Made by a program: the position numbers and the translations under genes. DNA of 64,000 bases from Buxus sempervirens (Eukaryota > Streptophyta > Magnoliopsida > Buxales > Buxaceae): assembly GCA_947561395.2 (NCBI GenBank), contig OX387186.1, positions 6,933,888 to 6,997,887 on the forward strand, written 5' to 3'. Of this stretch, positions 11,073 through 22,621 are shown one piece after another (the stretch's first letter is position 1; each line of letters starts with the position of its first letter). Under the pieces are notes generated by a model. The model had not been told where the DNA came from. It ran no database searches and worked only from the letters and a program-made list of their open reading frames with translations.

Positions 11073-14000
11073 ACTTCCTTGAAAAGGGTTGGGAAAATTT
11101 CGGTCGGGATCTTTTTCTTTGGTTGTTGGCTCTCTTTTGGCTTTCTTTGTTCGTTGGCTCTTGGTTTTCATTTGGCTTGCCAAACACCCGACCTTACCTT
11201 CCAACTCTCTCTACTCTTCTTCTTCTTCACCTCCCCACCAAGACAAGGGGTGAAGTGCTCGCTGCTGTTGGTGCAAGAGGAAGGAGCTTCGGCACCTGTG
11301 TCATCTCAAGGAAGAGCCGCCACCTTGCACAAGAGCTTAGGGAACCTAAGGTATTGTTCCTCACTCCTTTTTAATTTACATACATGAAAATGGGAGTCGT
11401 ATGAGCATGTTATCAAATCTGTTTTCTTTCCTTGTTATGACATGCATGTTCTTATATTTTTGGTAATACGGAGGTCTCCGAGGGTAACAGAGCCCCCATG
11501 AGACTCCATGAGAAGATGGGAAGCTTGGCCATCCCACCTTAGGCCACCAAGGCCACAGTTCGGAGAGTTTTTTTGTGTGGATCATTCAGTAAAAGGAGCA
11601 TGTTCCCTCGCTTCGAACATGTCCTGTGTACCCCTGTAAACCCCCCCTCTCTCTCCTTTCCCTGAAGGTTTATTGATGCGAATGTGGAGGTTAGGTTTAG
11701 TTCCGGTTAGGGGTGCCATGGAGATGCAAGCTTAGACATGTTGCCGTGTTCTTTTTTTCTTCTGGCATGACTGTTTTTCTTTCTATTGGTGCTTTTCTTT
11801 TTTCCGTTTCTTCTCCCTTGTTTGCAAGTGTTATAAGGTAAGGTTAAATGCATGTTTAGATTTAAGTCCGGTTCCCCTTCTTATGCATGTAACCTCTATA
11901 TTTTGTCTCCCGTTTATTTGGTTATTGTCGTAGGAGTCAAGCATGCCCCCATCCCCCTTCTTCGTTTGCTGTTGGAAGTGTAAATCGTGCTTCTGTAAAG
12001 TTAGATTAATTTTGAAATAGGTTAGATTAATTTCAGAGCATGTTTAAGTGTCTTCTGGGGATGTTAGAAGCACCTGGGAGGTGTTACAGAGACTGGAAAA
12101 CAGGCCGGTCTCTGAGAAAAAGGAAAAAACAGAGAATAGGGTTTCATCAGGGGTGTCCACCGAGCTGGCACTGAGCTCGCGCTCAGCGCTTTTCGCTCGC
12201 GCCAGGCGCCTTTTTGCTCCCTCCTTGCTCGAGCCTAGCGTGCGCTGAGCACGTGCCGGGGGGTTTTTTTTTGTTGATTCCCGGTTCCGCTAGGCTCACG
12301 TTGACCTCGCGCCTAGCGCCTGAGGTCAGCACACCCTCTTAAAAAAAATACCGAATAGCTTATATTTTTGGAAACCCGAAAATGCCCTTTATCGTACTGC
12401 GGGGGCTTCGCCCCCCGCACCCCCAACCCTATTGTTCTCTGCGCGCCCAACTCGTTCCTTGGCGCGGGGAGGGACCTCGCCCCACGGGCTCCACTTCGCT
12501 CCGCCCACAGGGGCCCCAGGTCCCTCCCCTTGGACCCAGATTAGTGAGCCAATCTCCCCTGAGAAGTGTCAATTTTGCATTCTCTGTGATATTTTCTGTG
12601 ATTTTTGCTTGATATGGGTGGCATTTTCAAACCGAACTGTAAGCACCTCATTTTTGCGCTCTCGAAAAGCCAGAAATGCAAAACCCAGCTAAAAAGTCAG
12701 ACCCTGAGGGGTCAAAAGTTGACCTTTTGATCAAATGAAATTTGGCCACCATGCTTTACCTCAATGGATAGAGAATCTCGACACGGTTCCAACGCAACTG
12801 AATTTGCAGGAATCGGAATCCGGATGAGGGTTCTGCGGGCGGTCAAACTTAAAGGAGAGCCAAAAATTGACTTTTCCTCGAACCCCGTGCCAAGTGCCTT
12901 GCTCTATACCATTGGATAGAGAATCTCGACATGGTTCCAACGCAACTGAATTTGCAGGAATCGGAGTCCGGAAGAGGGTTCTGCGGGCGGTCAAACTTAA
13001 AGGAGAGCCAAAAATTGACTTTTCCTCGAACCCCGTGCCAAGTGCTTAGCCCTATGTCATTGGATAGAGAGCTCCGATACGAGTCTAACGCAATTGAGTT
13101 TGCTCAAATCGGAGTTCGGATAAAGGAGATATGAGCTATCGAAGTTTCTGAGCAGCAAAGCCGGAAGCTGCACACGTGGCAGCCAACGCAGCAAAATATC
13201 TCGGGGACTAAATCGTAAATATCCAAAATTTGCCAAAAATCTCAGGGACTAAACTGAAATTCGCAGGGACCAATCTGTAATTGCTCAAAAGTGTCGAATC
13301 GGTCGAATCGGTCAAGTCGAAGGGCAAATCCGTAATTTTCCAAATTATATCCGGTCAAATATGCCGGATACACTAGCTCCCCTTCATGACTGGACTCAAA
13401 GGCAGGATACAAGAAGATTTTCCCGCGAGATTCACGCCGATCGCCCGACAAATTCGCGGCGGCATTTAAATTTCAAATGATTATGTTTTGTATCCGGCAT
13501 TGAAGACCAGATACAAAGGAGTGCCTGTGTATCCGGCCATGAAGGCCGGATAAGGGGGAGCCTTAGTGTATCCGGCCTGAGTTGCCGGATACATTATGTT
13601 TGTCTATAAATAGCAAACAGCAGCTCATTTTCGGGAGAGGCTTTCTTTTGCTGTTTTTCCACTTTCTCCCCCCACTTTTCCTCACTCGAATCCCTCCCTC
13701 TTCAACCCCTTTTGGCCTCCATAACCCCCCCACTTCACCCTAAGACCACCCAACCTTTGCCTTCTTCTTCTTCATCTTCTCCATTGAAACAAGAAGAAGG
13801 CCTGCTGCTGTTGCTGTCAAAAGGAGGAGCTTCCAGCCATTGTCACAGCTTCAAGGAGATCCTAGCCTACCTCTCCAGGGCTTGTGAACCCTCAGGTAAG
13901 ACTCCGCACCACGTTATGTTTATCATTTATTAAATTTGGACTTTTTCCTTTGATCTTCTTATTCTTGTCTTCCTTCTTGGCATGGTCTGATTCCCATGTA

Positions 14001-15154
14001 TTTTATGCATGCATGTGGTATTATTTCCATGACATGAAAGCCACCCCTAGTAAGAGGCCCACGTAGAGGTCCTTAGGAGCAGGAGGTTTCTTTTTTACAT
14101 CTTCCTTTGGGTGCTCATAAGCTGCCTTGTTAGTTTATTGTCTTGAGAGCTTTTAGGAGGAGAATGTTCCTCCCATTACAATCTCGTGTACCCCTTAAAT
14201 AACCCCCGAATTCCCTTCTTCGGTTTTTTTATTATTATTCCGTTGTTCTCTTGCTTTCTCTCGCATTTTTCTGGGTATATTTCTTCTTGTCATTGCTAGC
14301 TGTAATTCCTTTTTTTTTTGTGTTTGTTGTTTTGGTTAAGGCCATTAGTTGAATGATGAGCATGATCCCATCCCCTCTCAACCCACTGTTTTTCTTTGCA
14401 TTTGTGCATGAGGCCTTCCATTGTTTTCTCTAGTAATGTGAGAGCAAGTGCTGCTTGCTATGCTCTTCCCTCTTTTCTAGCATGTGATGAGCCTTTGCCA
14501 TGCACCCTCCTGTTATGACCTAGGTGAGTCGCTGCTAGGAGCAGCAGCGAACTCTCACCATTCACTGCTGCCTCAGCAGGTTTGGGGCCCAAGATTAGGT
14601 CCAGCCTTTCCACCCAGGCATGCATGCAACTCTACCCTTGATATCCTTACCGTTCCCAGCCCCAGTAGCATGCCTAAAATTCTTCGTCTTTCATTTTTTA
14701 AGTTGCTGTCCTACCTGCAGCAGGTTTCCCAGTAGCTCCTATTGATAATTATATGTTTTTCTTGGCGTTCTATTTGCTTTAGATACATACTTGTGTAAAT
14801 AAGATATATGTGAGCATGATCCCCTGCCTTGGTAGTCCACTATTGTGACTCATGTGAGTTGCTGTTGGGAGGCAGCGACAGCACTTCCAAACCTATGCAT
14901 GAGGATGGTCACCCCCCATAGATTCCCATGCATCCCTAGCCTACTTAGCAATGTTTAATCACTGTATTCTGTGTAGATATTCTCCTCTTAACCAGTAGTT
15001 GCTCCATGCTCCGATATATGTTGGTTTCATGTCTGATTTGTATAGCATGAGATTTGGGTCCTTGGTTTGAGATTATTTGTTGCTTGATGGCATAATGCCA
15101 CGAAAATTGGGGTGTCAGGACCCCCACCTTGCTGCTGTAACTGTAAGAAAAAGT

Positions 15155-15155
15155 G

Positions 15156-15184
<29 letters not shown>
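15155..15184 (+). repeat. Homopolymer of 30 G
   Basis: An uninterrupted run of 30 G is followed directly by CCACCCCC. It lies in the transcribed part of the 12638-18881 LTR. The exact length may be an assembly or polishing artefact. Confidence 0.9.
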
Positions 15185-15186
<2 letters not shown>

Positions 15187-15790
15187 ACCCCCATGCCTTC
15201 TCCCATCCGCTTGCTTTAGTTAGGAAACTCCAAAAATGGAACCAAATGAGGCTTCTCCATCAAATCTGAACCAACGTGGGCCTGCCCAAGGGCCCACATG
15301 ACTAGCACAAGGCCATAGGAAGCCCCTGGAAACCATCCCAATTGCCAAAATCCGAAAAGAGACCATCTTGGGGTGATCCGGCAACTCAGGCTGGATCACC
15401 TACAGCCCCTGTGTATCCGGCAAACCAGGCCGGATCACCTAGGGACTGTGTGTATCCGGCAACTAAGGCTGGATACACGACAGAAATGTCTGTTTTTTTT
15501 TATCTTCTTGATCCTTGGCCGAATTTTGTGATGATTTTCACCAAAACCATTGAACCAACAGACCCGGAAACCCAACTTGGGACTTGGACCAAGGTCCAAC
15601 TTGGGAACACTAGTGGGCCTTCCAACGGGGCCCACCAAGCTCGATAAATCTAAAGGCATGCAATTAAGCAACCTGAGTGAAATGAACCATTCGAATAAGG
15701 TGGGCCAAACCCAATGCGACCCACTCAAACCTTGTTTTGGGGATCAATGAATGAATTGCGTGGTTTGGCCGAGACCCAGGGTTAGGGCCT

Positions 15791-18151
15791 TGTGCGCACC
15801 TAAAACCTGGCCTAGATCGCACACCGGGCGCACCTTTGGCGCGTGCCTCGGGACATTCAGAGTCGCCACTGCCTGAGAGTGCAGGCAGACACGGTTTTGC
15901 CCTAATCGGGTCTAAGTCTGGTCTGCGGCTTATTAGAGATCTAGCTAAGTCCTCGGTTACGTCCGGGGAAGCCCTAAAGACACCCCGGTCCGCCCCGTCG
16001 GTTTGACGGGTCCCTCGGGTCTCCCTGGTTTTTGAGTCAAGTTCACCCTTTTCCTAGACAAGCATGCTGTCTTGTTGGGTCTGGCGGGGCTCGCTGGAGG
16101 TGTGGGTCCCTTTTTATTTGATTTTATCTTTTTATTTATTTAAGTGAAATGGGTCGGACCCGAGTCCCGTTGGAAGACCCATGGGTTGCCATGGTTGAGC
16201 CTTAGGCCCAGTTGGGTTATTGGGTAACCCTTTTGGTTATTTACATAAACTATTTACAGGTTTCATGGGCTTAGTGGGCTTGGATTTGGCCCATTAGCCA
16301 AAGGTCAAGGGGCCCAGGCCTGTTTATTGAAAACAGACTTGGTTTGGGCCAGTCAAAAGTGGGCCCCACAAGTGGGCCCAAGGGAATCTTGGTGGGCCTA
16401 TCTAGGCCCAAAGTCCAAAGATGGGCTCAAGATGGCCCAAATGGTTTAAGAGGATGGTTCAAGCCGGCTTAGGCCGGATCCGGTCCAACCGAACCAAGAA
16501 ATTAAACTTTTTCATCATTTTTACATTTTTGCCCGTGTTTTCTCTACGGTCCAGCCTGACCGTGAATGAATCACGGTCTCCCTTGTCCGTGAATCAAACA
16601 CGGTCCAGGCTGGACCGGTCTGAGTTTACGGACGCGACTTGGTTTGCATTTTTGCTGCCGATTTCAATCTGGATCAATTCTGGCTTTCTTCTTGGGATCT
16701 CCGAAGACTTCTGGGGTGATTCCAGGTCCTTTGGAACTCTTCATATCCTCCTTTTGTCTTGTAAAGCTATCTTCTTCTTCTTCTTCTTCTTTTGCATTTT
16801 TCCAAGCAAGTATAACTTCGTTTTAATCAGTTGTGACCATTGCTAAGAAGGGGAATAATGGGGAGATTACAGGGAATATCAGAGATTTAAAGTGGTTCCA
16901 TAGTTGTAAAGAAGTTAGGTAGAATATCATTCTTTTGATAATCCCTTGGCTATTTTCTCCTCATTTTCATGGAAATGACCTCTTTGGATTGAATTGCTCA
17001 CCACATATAGTAACCAAAAGATGTTAGAAATGACATAATAATAAGAGAAGAATAAGTGAAGAAGAAAGGAAAGGTGAGTAAAAGTTCTCTTAATTTAGCA
17101 AAGATACTTACAATGCAATGTCTAATTGATTTTGACGATTCTTCCAAGTCCAAGTGAATTTGGCAGCGCTTCCGCGTCCCGTTAAATCTTACAGATTGAA
17201 TTTGAAAGGGTTTTGACAGGAGATTGGGTTTAAGAAGAGGTTTTTGGAGGTTTAGGCATGGTTTTGGGGAGGCAGGGGTACTTTGGGAACAAAAAGATTT
17301 GGGTTTAAGGGTGACAGTAATTGGGCAGAGTTTGGACGTGGCTAGCAGGAGAGGGAGAGGGAGGAGAGGCCAGGGAGAAGGCTTGTCCAAATGAGGGGGG
17401 TGGCCTCTCTATTTATAGGCAAAAATCCCGTGCCCGTAATTCAAGTACGGGCGAAAAACGAATATTTGCAATTATCGCAGATTCGGCCGTACGGGACACG
17501 TGTTCCGCCGTACAGCGACGCGTGTTTCCTTCTAGAAGCGTGCCCGTACTTTAAATACGGGCATGCCTTGCCCGTAATGCAAATACGGTCCCGCACGTTT
17601 TAAAAATGTGTGGATTTCAAACCTTTATTCAATTTGGTTTTTTGCAAGATTTATATTCGATTTTATGATTATTTTATTATATAAACGAGATTCCTTTTAT
17701 TAAAATATTACTAAACACTCTTATCTTATTTATTTTATTGGTTTAGTCCACTTTTGCTGCTTTTTTGCCACATGGGCAGTTTTTCTGAAACTTCAACTGC
17801 TCATAACTTCTTCATCCGGTGTCCGATTTCAACAAACTTAGTGTCGTTGGAATCAGCTTGGAACCACCTATCCATTGGGATCAAGTTTGGCAGCTGAACT
17901 GGGGTCGAGTAAAAAGTCAACTTTTTGCTTTCTGGAAGTTTGACCGGGCCATATTTTTCTCACCTGGACTCTGATTCCTGCAAATTCAGTTGCGTTGGAA
18001 CCGTGTCGAAATGCTTTTTCCAATGATATGAAGTTTGATGGCCAAGTTTACTTGAATAAAAAAAGTCAATTTTTGACCCCCTCAGGGTTTGATTTTTAGT
18101 TTGACTTTTCACTTTTCTTTATTTTGGGGGTGCAAAAATCAGGTGCTAACA
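15791..18151 (-). mobile_element. Innermost solo LTR, GGCCT target-site duplication
   Basis: The minus-strand LTR is 2361 bp long and is flanked by exact GGCCT (15786-15790 and 18152-18156). It belongs to the same family as 8667-11072: it shares the terminal sequence, the TATA position (tatttata at 17410-17417, reverse), and the CCGTA...TACGG palindromes upstream of the TATA (about 17430-17600). Dyads of the type CCGTGxxxxxxxCACGG occur downstream (about 16530-16615). It is inserted in the distal part of the 12638 LTR. It is the most recent event in the nest by position. Confidence 0.9.
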
Positions 18152-19864
18152 GGCCTATCGGGCCCGTCAAAGCCCGCTAATGAACCAAGTAGGGGTTCCA
18201 AAACCCTACACTTCAGGAACATGGGCTTTCAAGCCCAAACTTGGACCAAGGGCCCCAAGCCCGATGTCCAACTCACCTTGCAAAGATAAATGAAAATAAA
18301 TTAAAACATTTTTTGGGCAACCAACATGGGGGCCCACATAGGGGCCCGCAAATCAATGCCGACCCACTTCTTGCATGGAAATCACTTAAGTTTCAAAATT
18401 GAACAATTAAAATAAAACCAACACATTTAACCAAAGCCCAAAGGGCCTCCTAGACTAGACAGAGGCCCACCAGAGGCACATGGGCTTACCCAAGCCCACC
18501 AAGGGCACCGTGGGCCTTTCAACAGGGCCCACCCAATCAGACTCAGATAACCTAAAGTAAATAAGATAAAATCCATTAAAGGGACCCACACCACTCAGGT
18601 GGTCCCGCAAAGGCCTAACCGAATTACATGCTGGATTAGGAATCGGGTGAGAATCAAATAGCAAGCTGACTCAAATCAGGGAACCCACGGGACCCGTCAT
18701 CCGGCGGGGTGGACTGGGGTGTCTACGGACTTCCCCAGACCACAACCAAGAACTGACTTAGAATCTCACGCCACAGACCAAAAGCCTTAATAGACAAGAC
18801 TAGGAACCCAGGTGTCCGCCTGCACCCCATCAGGCGGTGGCGACTCCGAATTTCCCGTGCCGCGTTTCCGACGCGCGCCCACGAACCGAATGAACCAATA
18901 GGGTTTCCGAGTCACCTAGAAACCCAACATAGGACTTGGACCCCCGGTCCAACTTGACTTCCAGGGGGTCTTCCAACAGGGCCCACCAAGACCAACAAGC
19001 ACAATGGAATGCATGCATGTGACCTAATCAAGATAAATAAATTAACTAAATCAATCGGAGCGGGCCAAACCCAATGCGGCCCACCCGAACTTGTTGATGA
19101 ATTGATGTATGAAATAGGTGGTTTGGCCGAGTCCAAGGGCGAAGGCTTACCGGGCCCGCCAAAGCCCACCAACTGAACCAAGGAAGGGTGCAAACCCTAA
19201 CTTCCTGTAACTTGGGCTTTCAAGCCCTAATCAGGACTACGGGCCCCAAGCCCAGTGTCCAACCCATTTTCTAAAAACTTAAAAAGATAAATCCAATAAA
19301 TTACTTGGCTACCTTTATATGAAAACCACTTAAATCCAATTTGAAAACCAATCCGGCCCACCTTTACATGAAAACCACTTAAATCCAATTTGAAACCAAA
19401 AGTAAAATCAATTGAACTAACCAAAGCCCAAAGGGTAGACTAAGGCCCATAAGGGTACATGGGCTTGACTAAGCCTACCAAGGACACAGTGGGCCTTCCA
19501 ACGGGGCCCACCCAACCAGACTTAGATTACCTAAGTAATCAAGATAAAAGCAATCAAAGGGACCCAAACCACTCAGGTGGTCCCACCAGACTTAACCAGT
19601 TTGCATGCCGACTTAGGAATCGGGTGAAAAAAAAAAGTAAGCTGACTCAAAACAGGATAAACCTAAGGGACCCGTCACCTGACGGGGTGGACCGGGGTAT
19701 CTACGGACTTCCCCGGATCGCAATCGAGACCCTACTTAGAATCTTAAAGCCGCAGACCAAGCCTTAATAGACAAGATTAGGCACCCAGGTGTCCGCTTGC
19801 ACCCTAACAGGCGGTGGCGACTCCGAATTTTCCCATGCCGCGTTTCTGACGCGCGCACACCTAT

Positions 19865-21789
19865 TGTTATCTTTTACTTTTGTTTTTAGTCTTTCCCTCT
19901 TCTCAACAGAATTTTTGATTACAATATTGTTGAAGGAAGATTTTACAACACAACGAATATTTTAGGGCATTTCCAAAGAACCCATCACCGTTATCAGTGA
20001 AGTTATCTCGCCTACTGTTATCGATCTTGTTAGAACGCGGTAAGATTCCTAGACTTTATAAGAGTATGCCTATTAAATATTTTTTATTTTTGTTTCCAAT
20101 CTTTCCCTCTTCTATATCGAAATGTGTACTTTTCAATAAGACACAAATTTCATACTGAAGGAATAATAATCATTTATTTGATTAAACAACTTGAGAAGAG
20201 GGTTTTATTTATTTTGAAGCTACAACTAATTTTTCAACATATATGAAGTTGCTATTCCATGTTTAGAAATGTAGTTCTCAATAAACGATATAACATACAC
20301 AACATAAATGCCTGCAGATGGTATCTTTAGTTATATATATAAAATTCCATATTTTGAAAGTAAATCACATAAGTTTAATTTACATGCTGAAATACTTCAT
20401 GAACAAGACTTAGTTTTCCTTGTCCTTGCCACCATAGCTCTGGAGATTGCTCTAAAAATTGCATGCATTTTCACAAATCACAAATTAGACTTATTCTTGA
20501 TAGATGGTAGTTGCATAGTGGAAAAATTGGAAGCTAGTGTTTTTTAGGCACGGATATTTGAGAAAATAATGTGATTTTTCAGTGATATACTTTTTTCTTT
20601 AATAACTGTTTGTGTCTTTTATTTTCTTTCCTTCTACGCCATTGCTTTATTTGTTATTTTTTTGGTTGGGAAACAAGTCAACATTTTTTTATTAGGCATA
20701 GATGAGCCGTATCTTGTTCTTCATCATAGATTGATGGTGTTGATGAACTAGATCTCCATGTTAATCTCATTAACACATTTAAAATGAGTAGGGTAACATC
20801 AAATACTTATCCAAAAAAAGAAGAAAATAAATGGTAGCAACAAAGTTTATCTTAAAAGTAAGTAATAGAAATTTCTTTTTCTTTCAATTGAATTAGCGCT
20901 TATTAGCTTTAATGTAAAGATAAAGTCATTGTAATTGTTCCTTTTAATGGTTTGTGATGTTCAGAGGCACAAAGACACAGAGAAAGTGTACATTTATGTC
21001 TGTGTTTGAGTAACTTTGCCTCGACGATTAGAGGCTATGCTTCTTAGTATGTTTTTCATGTATGTTTGGTTGGACTCGTCTTTTATATGTCTTCAAATCA
21101 TATCTAACATATTCTATTTAGGTTCTTCTATTCCATCTAGGTTCTTGTTCTCCTTGTTTTTAGCCCTTTTAGATCTTTCTTCTACTAACCTATTTTAATT
21201 TTTGTCGTATTAGGCATACTCTTTGCTGTTCTTTAATCATGTCGTTTGTATGACATATTTAAATGAATTAAGTAATTTCCTATGACATTGTTTGATGATG
21301 TTTTCATGTCAAATTTTAATAGTTTCATGAACTTATTTGTTTCACGTCATTAGTATTATCTTCCTTTGAAATCTTTCAAGCTAATTTGCATTATGAAAAT
21401 GCACTGTACTGTGAAAATTTGCCTTCTTCATGTTTGCAATAGCCATACCAAATTTTTTAAGGTAATAAGTTCAAATAACGGTCCTTTTGTACATATACGG
21501 CTGCTATTGAGATTGAAATCAATAGTGAATTGTCTGTTTGACTATTTAGTGCAAATGAAATATATCAATTTGTGCTTAAGATTTAAAGTGATTGTTTAGC
21601 AACATCTATTTTGAGTATTGTAGAAATATTTGAATATATCTTTGTTGTGTATTTCATGATGTTTACAGATATTGTTTCTTTCACATGTATAGATATGTTT
21701 TACTATAAAAAGAAAAGTAAGCGTCTTCTTAGCATTATATTGACCATTAAATCACTGAATTAGTTAAATAGTTTTCTACCTATTTAGAA
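19865..21789. other. AT-rich spacer, no gene recognised
   Basis: The first about 200 bp (19917-20065) repeat the segment found at about 7660-7812, including 'gttagaacgcggtaagatt'. The rest is AT-rich with only short unsupported open frames. I see no promoter, conserved motif or repeat structure. Confidence 0.4.
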
Positions 21790-22200
21790 AAATGACGATG
21801 AAAAAAGCTCTAAAGGGGCAATCTAGATTATCGAAATATATCAAGATGACTCATCGTAGGCCTCCTCACCCTGGATTTGAGCAATTACAATAATTTCTAG
21901 ATAAAATGCCTCCAACTTTCAGTGGTATACCTCATAATGTGCCCACTATTCATGAGTGAATTAGAATTCTTGATGATTTTTTAATATATATAAGATGCTC
22001 CAAGACTTATGAAACAATTATGGGAAGTATTATGTTAGAGGGAGAAGCGGATAAATGGTAGTGTGAAATTTCAAAAAAAAAGGTTTAAAGGCGTATGTCC
22101 CCCATGGTGCACATTTGTAGAAATGATATTACAACAGTATGGTTTTACAACAGAAGTTACTCATAATGCAGAAGCTTGGCATCCTTGGCCATGAGAGTAA
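21790..22200 (+). pseudogene. Decayed Ty3/gypsy gag fragment
   Basis: Conceptual translation of the plus strand gives a gag-like stretch with in-frame stops: a 'PPTFSG' motif near 21910, a 'TIHE(stop)IRILDDF' stretch near 21950, and 'MLEGEADKW(stop)C' near 22030-22065. Retrotrans_gag proteins of chromovirus type typically read PPxFxG...EEW...L(E/D)xxF...YMLxGxAxxWW here. The stops at expected Trp codons are TGA and TAG, consistent with G-to-A changes. Further along the frame is shifted. I infer an old, methylation-decayed retroelement remnant; no LTRs or pol are recognisable around it. Confidence 0.55.
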
Positions 22201-22621
22201 AATCATTACCTGTGTATTTATATGCTTTCTCCAGAAAAAAAAACAACAATGGAGAACTTGTAAATGATATACTGTTTTAGAATGTCTCTTTTTTTTTAAT
22301 GTAAATAGTTTTTGTTACTTGTAAAATTTTCTTTCTTAATATAATGCATGTACTCTTTTTCAAACTCAAAACTTTTTATGCCCATACCCTTCTTTATCTT
22401 TCATAACCACATTCCGCACGCAAAATTTTACGGAAGCTCATGAACCTTCATTACAACTACAATCAATGATTACTCCTTGCGATGCCCTTAGCCAATTAGT
22501 TAATTCTATTCAATTAAAAAATAAATTGTTACAGCTCACTTGATCTGAAGATAATATTTTAAATTGAAATATTAATTACTTTGATGAAAATAGTTCTTAC
22601 AAAACAATATTTACATGATGC
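22201..22621. other. AT-rich spacer, nothing recognised
   Basis: This stretch probably continues the old retroelement that carries the decayed gag, but I see no motif, ORF or repeat in it. It ends with GATGC, the left target site of the next LTR. Confidence 0.35.

Larger units (their letters stand above)
12638..18881 (+). mobile_element. Nested solo LTR, CGAAC target-site duplication, itself interrupted
   Basis: The plus-strand LTR begins TGTAAGCACCTC (12638) and ends GCGCGCCCA (18881), flanked by exact CGAAC at 12633-12637 and 18882-18886. Net length is about 3.9 kb after subtracting the nested LTR. Three tandem U3 units lie at about 12765-13140. The TATA box is tataaata at 13605-13612. GTATCCGGC/GCCGGATAC palindromes occur immediately upstream of the TATA (about 13475-13592) and recur at about 15375-15482. 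A run of 30 G lies at 15155-15184. Joining host sequence 12637 to 18887 restores collinearity with the LTR at 4193-6683, which confirms the insertion. Confidence 0.88.
7813..19859 (+). mobile_element. Host solo LTR of a four-LTR nest, CCTAT target-site duplication
   Basis: The plus-strand LTR begins TGTAAGCACCTC (7813) and ends GCGCGCACA (19859), with exact flanking CCTAT at 7808-7812 and 19860-19864. Its own sequence is 7813-8666, 11078-12637 and 18887-19859, about 3.4 kb once the insertions and their TSDs are removed. It has three tandem units of about 147 bp in U3 ('ggatagagaatcc...gagtttgcaggaatcgg', about 7937-8315) and a TATA box at 8645-8651. GC-rich palindromes lie before the TATA (about 8568-8620) and again downstream (about 12155-12335). 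It ends with the 'gcaccc...ggcggtggcgactccgaa' block typical of this LTR group. No coding region belongs to it. Confidence 0.88.
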
